Below are positions 8,652 to 15,495 of a stretch of DNA of 64,000 nt, in pieces. Source of the DNA: Flavobacterium pectinovorum (lineage in GTDB: Bacteria; Bacteroidota; Bacteroidia; Flavobacteriales; Flavobacteriaceae). The stretch covers positions 92,526 through 156,525 of the forward strand of contig NZ_RCZH01000016.1 in NCBI RefSeq assembly GCF_006438875.1. Direction: 5' to 3'. Position numbers and translations under genes: made by a program. Each line of letters opens with the position of its first letter. Position 1 is the first letter of the stretch. The notes beneath the pieces are model-generated. The model worked only from the letters and a program-made list of their open reading frames with translations, was not told the DNA's origin and did no database searches.

Positions 8652-9527
8652 TTATGCATTAGCAGTAACTGCTTCTTTGTCAATTTTATTAATCAAACCC
8701 GCTAAAACTTTTCCAGGACCAACTTCAGTAAACAAAGTAGCGCCGTCAGCGATCATTTGTTGTACAGATTGTGTCCATTTTACTGGAGCAGTTAATTGAA
8801 TAATTAAGTTCTTTTTAATTTCGTTTGCATCAGAAACAGCGCTTGCCGTAACGTTTTGATACACTGGGCAAATAGGAGCAGAGAAAGTAGTTGCTTCAAT
8901 TGCAGCAGCTAATTCTTCTCTTGCAGGTTCCATCATTGGGGAGTGAAATGCTCCTCCAACAGGTAAAATTAAAGCACGTTTTGCTCCGGCAGCTTTCATT
9001 GCCTCACAAGCTTTTTCAACAGCTGTAGTTTCTCCGGAGATTACCAATTGTCCTGGGCAGTTGTAGTTTGCAGCAACAACAATTCCGTCGATAGAAGCGC
9101 AAACGTCTTCAACAATATTATCAGCTAAACCTAAAACAGCAGCCATTGTAGACGGAGTGATTTCGCATGCTTTTTGCATTGCAAGAGCACGTTGAGAAAC
9201 TAATTTAAGACCATCTTCAAAAGATAAAGTTCCGTTTGCAACCAAAGCAGAGAATTCACCTAAAGAATGTCCTGCAACCATTTCTGGCTTAAAATCTTCA
9301 CCTAAAGTTTTGGCTAAAATAACCGAGTGTAAAAATACAGCGGGTTGTGTAACTTTAGTTTCTTTTAGTTCTTCGGCAGTGCCTTCAAACATAATATCAG
9401 TAATTCTAAAACCTAAGATTTCGTTAGCTTTTTCAAATAATTCTTTGGCTAAAGCCGATGATTCATATAAGTCTTTGCCCATTCCTGTAAACTGTGCGCC
9501 CTGACCCGGAAATACGTATGCTTTCAT
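8652..9527 (-). CDS. fabD: Malonyl-CoA:ACP transacylase
   Basis: Transfers malonyl from CoA to acyl carrier protein for type II fatty acid synthesis. It has the N-terminal GQGAQ motif (residues 8-12), the nucleophile elbow GHSLG with Ser88, the arginine of QRALAMQ and the catalytic histidine in GAFHSPMM. The C-terminal GPGKVL motif is present. Its 291 residues are typical. It is monocistronic here; a TATTTTTG -7-like box at 9583-9590 lies upstream. Confidence 0.96.
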   Translation of the reverse strand: MKAYVFPGQGAQFTGMGKDLYESSALAKELFEKANEILGFRITDIMFEGTAEELKETKVTQPAVFLHSVILAKTLGEDFKPEMVAGHSLGEFSALVANGTLSFEDGLKLVSQRALAMQKACEITPSTMAAVLGLADNIVEDVCASIDGIVVAANYNCPGQLVISGETTAVEKACEAMKAAGAKRALILPVGGAFHSPMMEPAREELAAAIEATTFSAPICPVYQNVTASAVSDANEIKKNLIIQLTAPVKWTQSVQQMIADGATLFTEVGPGKVLAGLINKIDKEAVTANA

Positions 9528-9582
9528 TTCTCTAATTTAAAGTTGAATTTTTTTAAATTGAAAATTAGTTTCAATTGAAAGG

Positions 9583-9590
9583 CAAAAATA
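9583..9590 (-). promoter_or_regulatory. -7 box candidate for fabD
   Basis: TATTTTTG on the minus strand matches TAnnTTTG, 56 bp before the fabD start. No clear -33 TTG was found. Confidence 0.4.
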
Positions 9591-9598
9591 GTACTTTT

Positions 9599-9961
9599 TT
9601 AGCTCGTATAATCCTTAAACATATAAATCCATGCTAATCTTGAAAATCGGAGATTGAAAGAAGTGAGTAAGGTAATGACAACAGCAATAATTGGAATAAT
9701 CCTTAAATCGAAATTTGTTTCAAAGAAAAACTGTGCAATACAATACGTAGCGATTCCCTGAGCTACTGTTAGTCCGTAGTTTACATACATTGCACCAAAG
9801 AAATATCCAGGTTCTTTTTGGAATTTGTAATTACAATGACTGCAATATTCATTCATTTTTGGTAAACTAAAATTCAGAAAAATATTTTTGTCTTTAAAAA
9901 CTTTTCCTTCATGACAAATAGGACATTCGTTGCTTAAAATATGAGTTAATGCATTTGACAT
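9599..9961 (-). CDS. DUF983 membrane protein
   Basis: A 120-residue DUF983 family protein of unknown function. A zinc-ribbon-like head has CPIC at 13-16 and CSHC at 40-43, followed by two or three transmembrane segments (about 52-72 and 80-105). The conserved PGYFFGAMYVNYG block marks the family. It is monocistronic with a TACCTTTG box at 9985-9992. Confidence 0.85.
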   Translation of the reverse strand: MSNALTHILSNECPICHEGKVFKDKNIFLNFSLPKMNEYCSHCNYKFQKEPGYFFGAMYVNYGLTVAQGIATYCIAQFFFETNFDLRIIPIIAVVITLLTSFNLRFSRLAWIYMFKDYTS

Positions 9962-9984
9962 GATCTTGTTCTTTTTTATTTATA

Positions 9985-9992
9985 CAAAGGTA
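9985..9992 (-). promoter_or_regulatory. -7 box candidate for the DUF983 gene
   Basis: TACCTTTG on the minus strand, 23 bp before the start codon. Confidence 0.5.
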
Positions 9993-10140
9993 ATTCAGGG
10001 AGTTATAAAAGTCTTTTTTATATCTTCGCTACTTATAGCATAATAAAGACATTTTGGATGAAATTCCAATGAAGAAATTCCAAATTCCAAATTCCAAAAT
10101 TCCAAGAATCTATAATCTACAATCTAAAATTTAATCGCGT

Positions 10141-11004
10141 ATGAAAAAGTATCCAGTTTATAGTGTTCAGAATTTTAGCTGTAACGATATCCATCGTGAT
10201 TTTTACGTCAATACTTTTACAGAACATTTAAAAAGTCACAGTTTTGTCGAAGAACCGCATCGACATGATTCTTATTTAATGGTCTTTTTTACGAATGGTT
10301 CAGGACAACATGAGGTTGATTTTGATCAATTCGAAATAAAAAGAGGAAGTTTATTCGTTCTCCAACCCGGGCAAATGCATCATTGGAGTTTGTCGGAAGA
10401 TATTGAAGGGTTTGTTATTATTTTTTCGCAGGAATTGTATAATTTATACTTCGGCCAGAAAAAAATCAATGATTACAATTTTTATCATTCCATTTACAAT
10501 CGACCGGAAATGGTTTTTGAAGAGAATGAAATGCCAAAAATAGTACCTTATTTTGATTTATTAATTCAGGAAAATAATCAAAATAATAAGTTGCAATTAG
10601 ACAAAATGTTGAATTTGTTGGATTGCATTCATATAGAAATTTCCAGAAAATATAGTGAAACCTATTCGCATCAAACACATTCATACAATATTAAAATAAG
10701 TGCTTTTGAAGTACTTTTAGAAGAGTATTTTAAAACTCAAAAACTGCCGTCTTTTTATGCGGAGAAATTGAATATTACATTAAAACACTTAAACCGGATT
10801 TGTAATGAAATTTTACAAAAGACTGCAACAGAAGTTATTATGGATCGCGTAATTCTTGAAATTAAACGAATGTTAATCGATAAACAATTGTCTATAAACG
10901 AAGTTGCATACGCAGTTGGTTACGAAGATTATTCTTATTTCTCCCGGCTCTTCAAAAAACAAACCGGAATATCACCAACCGAATTTCGAAATACTTTCAG
11001 ATAG
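10141..11004 (+). CDS. AraC family transcriptional regulator
   Basis: DNA-binding regulator with an N-terminal cupin-like sensor and a C-terminal double HTH. The sensor carries HRHDSYLMVFFTNGSGQHEVDF and LQPGQMHHWS, typical AraC-binding cupin segments. The C-terminal 100 residues hold the AraC signature (INEVAYAVGYEDYSYFSRLFKKQTG followed by SPTEFR). It is 287 residues long. It lies immediately upstream of the yceI/pirin group, in the opposite direction. It is therefore one candidate to bind the shared dyad in the yceI and pirin promoters, though no site was seen in its own promoter. Confidence 0.93.
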   Translation: MKKYPVYSVQNFSCNDIHRDFYVNTFTEHLKSHSFVEEPHRHDSYLMVFFTNGSGQHEVDFDQFEIKRGSLFVLQPGQMHHWSLSEDIEGFVIIFSQELYNLYFGQKKINDYNFYHSIYNRPEMVFEENEMPKIVPYFDLLIQENNQNNKLQLDKMLNLLDCIHIEISRKYSETYSHQTHSYNIKISAFEVLLEEYFKTQKLPSFYAEKLNITLKHLNRICNEILQKTATEVIMDRVILEIKRMLIDKQLSINEVAYAVGYEDYSYFSRLFKKQTGISPTEFRNTFR

Positions 11005-11010
11005 TTTTTT

Positions 11011-11096
11011 TTGCCACGAATTTCACGAATTTTCACGAATTACTTTTTATATTAAGCTGAGAAAAAATTCGCGCACATTCGTGAAATTCGTGGCAA
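11011..11096. repeat. GCCACGAATTTCACGAAT inverted-repeat element, copy 1
   Basis: Perfect 20-bp arms, TTGCCACGAATTTCACGAAT at 11011-11030 and its complement at 11077-11096. It is the reverse complement of the element at 11849-11929, so the two copies bracket yceI in opposite orientation. Confidence 0.9.
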
Positions 11097-11177
11097 ACTA
11101 TTTTTAAAAGAAAACCCTGCACTTTTAAGAAAAGTACAGGGTTCTCAACCAACCAAATTAAATTGAAAATGCTATGA

Positions 11178-11711
11178 TTAAGCTTGTTTTGCAAATTGCA
11201 ATTCAATGTTCAAACGAACTTCTTCTCCAACTAAAACACCACCAGTTTCAAGAGCAGAGTTCCAGTTTAAACCCCAATCTTTACGATTAATTTTTCCTTC
11301 TATGCTTAAACCTACTTTTGTATTTCCCCAAGGATCAGTCATGATTCCGCTAAATTCTACTGGAAATTTTACTGATTTTGAAACCCCTTTAATACTTAAA
11401 TCTCCAGTTAATTCATAATCTCCATCATCAATTTTTTTGAAAGATGAACCTTTGAAAGTTAATTTTGGATTGTTTTCAGCATCAAAAAAATCAGCACTTC
11501 TTAAGTGACCGTCTCTGTCTGCATTTGCAGTATCGATAGAAGCAATATCGCCAGAAAATTCGATTGCTGCATTTTCAAAATCATTTCCTTCTGTAGTAAT
11601 TGTTGCATCGTATGTTCCAAATTTACCTGAAACATTTGTAAACATCATGTGTTTAACTTTAAAACCAATTTCTGAGTGAGTTGGGTCAATTGACCATTTT
11701 GTAGTTGCCAT
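11178..11711 (-). CDS. YceI family protein
   Basis: A lipocalin-like beta-barrel protein that binds polyprenyl-type isoprenoids in characterised relatives. The N-terminus (WSIDPTHSEIGFKVKHMMFTNVSGKF) and the WGLNWNSALETGGVLVG segment with VRLNIELQ near the C-terminus are family hallmarks. There is no signal peptide, so this is the cytoplasmic variant common in Bacteroidetes. Its promoter shares a -7 box and an upstream dyad with the pirin gene at 12385, so the two are probably co-regulated. Confidence 0.93.
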   Translation of the reverse strand: MATTKWSIDPTHSEIGFKVKHMMFTNVSGKFGTYDATITTEGNDFENAAIEFSGDIASIDTANADRDGHLRSADFFDAENNPKLTFKGSSFKKIDDGDYELTGDLSIKGVSKSVKFPVEFSGIMTDPWGNTKVGLSIEGKINRKDWGLNWNSALETGGVLVGEEVRLNIELQFAKQA

Positions 11712-11756
11712 AATTTTTATTTTTAAATATTAAATATTAATTTCATTTTGATAGGA

Positions 11757-11764
11757 CAAAGTTA
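11757..11764 (-). promoter_or_regulatory. -7 box of yceI
   Basis: TAACTTTG on the minus strand, 46 bp before the start. The surrounding sequence closely matches the pirin promoter. Confidence 0.7.
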
Positions 11765-11783
11765 CGTTGAGAGTAATCATAAG

Positions 11784-11802
11784 GCACTTAACCTAGATTA
11801 AG
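11784..11802 (-). promoter_or_regulatory. Dyad operator candidate upstream of yceI
   Basis: Minus-strand CTTAATCTAGGTTAAGTGC contains the dyad CTTAAT-N4-GTTAAG. It starts exactly 19 bp upstream of the -7 box, so it covers the -33 region. The same motif at the same spacing precedes the pirin gene. Confidence 0.65.
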
Positions 11803-11848
11803 AAATGAAAAACAATAATTTTGGGATTATTTTGAAGTATTAAATTTT

Positions 11849-11929
11849 GTTGCCACGAATTCCACGAATGTGCGCGAATTTTTTCTCAGCACAATCTATA
11901 AAAATTAATTCGTGAAAATTCGTGGCAAC
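11849..11929. repeat. GCCACGAATT inverted-repeat element, copy 2 (inverted relative to copy 1)
   Basis: Arms GTTGCCACGAATT (11849-11861) and AATTCGTGGCAAC (11917-11929). The interior matches the reverse complement of copy 1, including GTGCGCGAATTTTTTCTCAGC-like sequence. A separate CACAGATT/AATCTGTG pair follows at 11934-11972. Confidence 0.85.
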
Positions 11930-11981
11930 TCGACACAGATTGGAAAATTATTTTAATCCTTTTAATCTGTGGCAAAAAAAA

Positions 11982-12211
11982 CTATTTAATTTTATTCATA
12001 TAAAATGACAATGCACCGGAAGGACATTTATGAATTGTTCTATTATTTTTTCAGAAGTCGATTCCTCGGGTAAAATCCAGGGTTTTTCTTTTGGATGAAA
12101 AACATCAGGATTGTTTTTTACGCAATTGGCAGAATGAATGCATTTTCCGGATTGCCATACAATTGTGACTTCTCCGTTTGTGTATTCTTTAGTTAGGTTG
12201 TCTGGATTCAT
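11982..12211 (-). pseudogene. 4Fe-4S mono-cluster (Fer4_19/YjdI-like) gene with a one-base frameshift
   Basis: The first 66 codons from the ATG at 12211 give the family's conserved SGKCIHSANCVKNNPDVFHP and KPWI segments. The open frame then continues as VLPVHCHFI and stops at 11996. In the next frame the missing C-terminus is intact: CPSGALSFYMNKIK, ending at 11982. Adding one A in the A-run at 12027-12029 restores a normal protein with the last cluster-ligand cysteine. As it stands the product lacks the CPSGAL ligand. A real lesion or a sequencing error in the homopolymer are both possible. Confidence 0.8.
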
Positions 12212-12314
12212 GGTTGAAAAATTTTACGGTTAGTTTTTATTTTAAAGTCAGACCAATTTCCTTTTATAAAATTAATCTTTCTTTTTTGATTTTTTAAAAT
12301 TGGAACAAAAAAAT

Positions 12315-12353
12315 AAACGATAATTAATCTGAAATTCAGATTAATTATCGTTT
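12315..12353 (-). terminator. Terminator after the pirin gene
   Basis: An 18-bp inverted repeat (AAACGATAATTAATCTGA and its complement) around a 3-base loop, followed on the minus strand by TTATTTTTTTG. It lies 32 bp past the pirin stop. Confidence 0.75.
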
Positions 12354-12384
12354 ATCGAGAAAAGTATTAGTTGTGTTTTACGAA

Positions 12385-13101
12385 TTAATAGTTCATCGGA
12401 ATTTCCATTAAAAGAAACTCAGCATCAGTATTTGCTTTGATGTTTAAAGTTTCAAAATCAGAGATTCCCATTGCGTCACGAGTATTCAATTCCTGACCAT
12501 TAATAGTTACGTTTCCTTTTAAAATGAAAGCATAAACTCCGTTTCCTTCTTTTTTTAGTTTGTATGTTGTGGCGATTCCGGCATCAAAATTTCCCATATG
12601 AAACCAGGCATCCTGATGAATCCATACCCCTTCGTCATCTGCATTTGGAGATAAAATCTGTGACAATTTATTATGTCTGTCCGCAACATCCAGCGTAATT
12701 TGTTGGTAGCGTGGTGTTACATTTCTTTTGTTTGGAAACAACCAGATTTGTAACAATTTAGTCTGATCATCTGCATTTGGATTAAACTCACTATGCTGCA
12801 CTCCGGTTCCGGCACTCATTACCTGAATATCGCCATTTTTTATGATTTCAGTATTTCCCATACTGTCTTTGTGCGCCAAATCTCCTTCTAACGGAATCGT
12901 AATGATTTCCATATTATCGTGAGGATGCGTTCCGAAACCCATTCCGCCTGCAATCGTGTCATCGTTCAAAACGCGAAGTGCGCCAAACTGAATTCTTTCA
13001 GGATTATACCAGCTTGCAAAACTAAAACTATGATAAGCATTAAGCCATCCGTGATTTGCGTTTCCTCTTGTTTCTGCTTTGTGTAATACTATATTTTCCA
13101 T
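12385..13101 (-). CDS. Pirin family bicupin protein
   Basis: A cytoplasmic bicupin of the pirin/YhhW type; characterised relatives have quercetinase or redox-sensing roles. The N-terminal cupin holds GMGFGTHPHDNMEIITIPLEG (metal His residues) and HKDSMGN, then MSAGTGVQHSEFNP. The second cupin is more diverged. The ATG at 13101 gives MENIVLHKAETRGNANHGW, the family N-terminus. A longer frame to 13239 is rejected because it would run across the promoter at 13132-13177. The promoter twin of yceI upstream points to shared regulation. Confidence 0.93.
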   Translation of the reverse strand: MENIVLHKAETRGNANHGWLNAYHSFSFASWYNPERIQFGALRVLNDDTIAGGMGFGTHPHDNMEIITIPLEGDLAHKDSMGNTEIIKNGDIQVMSAGTGVQHSEFNPNADDQTKLLQIWLFPNKRNVTPRYQQITLDVADRHNKLSQILSPNADDEGVWIHQDAWFHMGNFDAGIATTYKLKKEGNGVYAFILKGNVTINGQELNTRDAMGISDFETLNIKANTDAEFLLMEIPMNY

Positions 13102-13131
13102 GATGATATGTGTTTTGTTATTTTGATAGTA

Positions 13132-13139
13132 CAAATTTA
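13132..13139 (-). promoter_or_regulatory. -7 box of the pirin gene
   Basis: TAAATTTG on the minus strand, 30 bp before the start. The flanking TTTTGATAG-x-ACAAA is shared with yceI. Confidence 0.7.
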
Positions 13140-13158
13140 CGATCAACATCAATGAAAA

Positions 13159-13177
13159 GCACTTAATGTAGATTAAG
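13159..13177 (-). promoter_or_regulatory. Dyad operator candidate upstream of the pirin gene
   Basis: Minus-strand CTTAATCTACATTAAGTGC contains the perfect dyad CTTAAT-N4-ATTAAG, 19 bp upstream of the -7 box, exactly as at yceI. Confidence 0.65.
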
Positions 13178-13185
13178 TTCTTTTT

Positions 13186-13219
13186 AGGTTCAAAGTTGCA
13201 GAGGTTCAAAGGGACAAAG
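13186..13219. repeat. Half copy of the GGTTCAAAG-GGGACAAAG repeat
   Basis: Resembles the reverse complement of the right arm of the full element at 38895-38990 (AGGTTCAAAGTTGCA then AGGGACAAAG). The opposite arm is absent here. Confidence 0.6.
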
Positions 13220-13231
13220 GTTTTAACGTAG

Positions 13232-13251
13232 AGGCGCACAGCAGTGCGTCT
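13232..13251. repeat. AGGCGCAC-AGCA-GTGCGTCT hairpin repeat, copy 2
   Basis: The same element as at 8167-8186 with one stem mismatch. Confidence 0.75.
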
Positions 13252-13261
13252 AACACACAGT

Positions 13262-13361
13262 TTGTCATCTCGACGAAGGAGAGATCACACAAGTGGCTCG
13301 ACAAAGATTGAAGATTATTGGATCGGAGTTTCTAGTGTGATCTCCTTCGTCGAGATGACAA
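13262..13361. repeat. GTCATCTCGACGAAGGAG inverted-repeat element, copy 1
   Basis: Arms 13262-13290 and 13335-13361 are complementary over 27 bp, with two extra bases (GA) in the left arm. The interior has GCTCGACAAAGATT. A second member is at 21702-21806. Together with the two preceding repeats this fills the gene-free stretch 13102-13451. A further CTTTGCGAC-type fragment lies at 13408-13438. Confidence 0.85.
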
Positions 13362-13451
13362 GATTGCGAGAAGATATGTTTAGATAATTATATTCAAAGT
13401 GAAATAAAACTTTGCGACTTCGCGTCTTTGCGAGATTTTAAAAAACTCTTA

Positions 13452-13811
13452 CTATTTGATTTTGATTAATTTCCCTTTTCCAACTACTTCGTCAAGGTAA
13501 TTCGCAGCCGAACTTTGCTTATCATGCATGTAAAATAGAATAGTGTCTTTTTTGATTTGATCTTTTGAAATACTTATAATTAAATCAGTATTTATGAAAT
13601 TATCTAATAGTATTATATTGCCATATGATATTTTTCCTTTTGGCATATATTTGTTATCAAACTTAAAAACACTGTCATTAAAAGTAATTTTATCTTTTTG
13701 GATGTAGAAATTGCTGTCTTCTATTAAATAATTATAACGACCGGTAAGTTTGTCTGTTTTCTGGTTTAGATTAATAAAAAGCAGCGTTATTATTAAAGTG
13801 AAATATTTCAT
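13452..13811 (-). CDS. Small exported protein co-transcribed with the RamB-like regulator
   Basis: Not recognised. It has 119 residues and an N-terminal signal-like segment (KYFTLIITLLFINL), without a lipobox. The rest is beta-rich with many Asp, Lys and Tyr (GRYNYLIEDSNFYIQKDKI, TDLIISISKDQIKKDTI). It starts 6 bp after the stop of the upstream regulator and on the same strand, so the two genes are probably one transcript. The context links it to acetate or fatty-acid use, but no function is evident. Confidence 0.65.
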   Translation of the reverse strand: MKYFTLIITLLFINLNQKTDKLTGRYNYLIEDSNFYIQKDKITFNDSVFKFDNKYMPKGKISYGNIILLDNFINTDLIISISKDQIKKDTILFYMHDKQSSAANYLDEVVGKGKLIKIK

Positions 13812-13817
13812 AGTATT

Positions 13818-15299
13818 TTAGCTAAATTGACTAATAAACTGCTGCACAACCGCATCAGTATTCTCATGACGTTTTTTCTTCTCCAAAGCAATTGGTGGTG
13901 CCGCCCTTTCTAAGCAATCTTTTACATCGCAGGTTTCACAGGTAACCCCAACAATTCTTTTAACTAAAGGTTTTCCTTCAATAAATTTGAATTTCTTTTT
14001 CATTGTTGGATTAATTAAAATTCCAACAGAAATACTGCGAATATTGTCTTTTATAAATGGATCTTTTGTTGCCGATGAAAAAACCAAATATTCATTTCCG
14101 CTATGAACATAACTGGATATTTGTGCATCAAAAAAGTGAGGTTTGTTTTGTCTGATCGCTTCGTCAATGGTTTTTACCGAAACCCATCTTCTGCAATAAT
14201 GCTCATTTGTTTCGTTGGCGTGTGGTTCTTGCTGGTTTGTAATATGTAATTCTTTCTTAATCTGATAAAAATCAGAACCAATTTTATGGGACATTCTTAA
14301 AAAAAATAAATTCTTCAGATGAAAATCTTTCGGTAATAAATTGGTTAATCTCTGGTAAAATGATTCCGGAGAAACCTCGAAACTTTCTATTAAAGCGACA
14401 AATTCTTCCGGATTTGGTTTTTCGTTAGTCAGAAAATCATTGATTTTGTCAACGACCAATTGTCTGGGTAATAATAGCGCTCCGGCAAAATAAGAAGCAT
14501 AAAAATTATGTAAAACCTGATCGAAGTTTTCGAACTTGATCCAACTGAAAGTTAGTAAACGATCTGATATATTTAGATAATTATAGGCAATTTCTTTGGC
14601 TAAAATAAAAGCCTTTTGCGGATCATCAATTTCTGTCGACAATAATAAAGTTTTGCTTTTTGGAACATAAATCGAACGTAAATCTTCTAAAGCTTCCTGA
14701 TCTGTAAAAGCAATTTCTTTTATCTTATAATCGAATTCTTCTTTAAGAATAGCTTCCAATTCTTCAATCGTGATTTTAGAATCTAAATTGATTTGAAAAG
14801 ATTTTGAAAAAGCAATTACTTTTTCTTCAAGATCTTCAAAATAATTACTGTGCGCTTCCTGATAAGATCTTAAAGCCGCAAGAAAGAAACTTTCTCTGCT
14901 TAAATTATAATGTTGAGCGATTTCGATAATCGTACTAATAAAGGCATTGACTTTTGCAGGAGCATTGGCGATAATATCAATTAAATCGGCTTCCTGAATT
15001 CCAAAAAGCTCTAGTGGAATCTCTTTTAAAATTCCTGATTTTAAGATTTCACCAATCGGAGCGAGGTTATTATCCAGTTTTAAAGACACCATTTGGTCGT
15101 AAGGAACGTCCAGATGTTCACATAAGAGTAAAATTTTGTCCGTTTTTGGATATTTTTTTCCCTTTTCAATTTCGTTTAAGTACGATTTTGAAAGATTTGT
15201 CAATTTGGCTAAGCCAAAAAGGGAAAGATTTTTTTGAGTTCGAACCTGTTTCAGTTTTAGCCCAAATATCAGCTTTATATAGTCTTTTTCAATATCCAT
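13818..15299 (-). CDS. XRE/ScfR (RamB-like) regulator of acyl/acetate metabolism
   Basis: A 493-residue regulator. Residues about 10-65 form an XRE HTH (LSLFGLAKLTNLSKSYLNEIEKGKKYP). The middle is an IrrE-N-like fold in which the protease HEXXH is replaced (AKEIAYNYL) and the YFAGALLLPR segment remains. The C-terminal DUF2083 region ends with the cysteine cluster CETCDVKDC followed by LERAAPPIAL. This is the architecture of Corynebacterium RamB and Mycobacterium relatives, which control glyoxylate-cycle genes in response to acyl-CoA supply. The gene diverges from aceB, with a palindrome between them. Confidence 0.9.
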   Translation of the reverse strand: MDIEKDYIKLIFGLKLKQVRTQKNLSLFGLAKLTNLSKSYLNEIEKGKKYPKTDKILLLCEHLDVPYDQMVSLKLDNNLAPIGEILKSGILKEIPLELFGIQEADLIDIIANAPAKVNAFISTIIEIAQHYNLSRESFFLAALRSYQEAHSNYFEDLEEKVIAFSKSFQINLDSKITIEELEAILKEEFDYKIKEIAFTDQEALEDLRSIYVPKSKTLLLSTEIDDPQKAFILAKEIAYNYLNISDRLLTFSWIKFENFDQVLHNFYASYFAGALLLPRQLVVDKINDFLTNEKPNPEEFVALIESFEVSPESFYQRLTNLLPKDFHLKNLFFLRMSHKIGSDFYQIKKELHITNQQEPHANETNEHYCRRWVSVKTIDEAIRQNKPHFFDAQISSYVHSGNEYLVFSSATKDPFIKDNIRSISVGILINPTMKKKFKFIEGKPLVKRIVGVTCETCDVKDCLERAAPPIALEKKKRHENTDAVVQQFISQFS

Positions 15300-15353
15300 A
15301 AATCAAATATAACCAATTAAAAAATAATCGCCAAAAAATTATTTTTAATATTT

Positions 15354-15367
15354 AGCGAACGTTCGCT
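15354..15367. promoter_or_regulatory. 14-bp palindrome AGCGAACGTTCGCT, candidate operator of aceB and the regulator
   Basis: A perfect palindrome in the 196-bp divergent region between the RamB-like gene and aceB. Its right end touches a TTG at 15367-15369, which is 20 bp from TAATATTG at 15390-15397, a plausible aceB promoter. A bound regulator would therefore overlap the -33 box. Confidence 0.6.
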
Positions 15368-15495
15368 TGTTTTGTAAAAAACTTTTTTCTAATATTGTGG
15401 TGTAGAAAATATTAACCGTCAGATTGTTATAATAATAATTGTCCTAAAAAGGCAGAAACGAGAAAACAATTGATGACTAATTAAAATTAGCAGCT

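Noticed and set aside
11011..11096. Ordinary terminator after the AraC gene
   Set aside because: The arms are 20 bp with a long loop and no T run, and the same element recurs elsewhere in both orientations, so it is listed as a repeat.
13102..13239. N-terminal extension of the pirin frame
   Set aside because: It would place the start upstream of the promoter boxes at 13132-13177. The family N-terminus begins at 13101.
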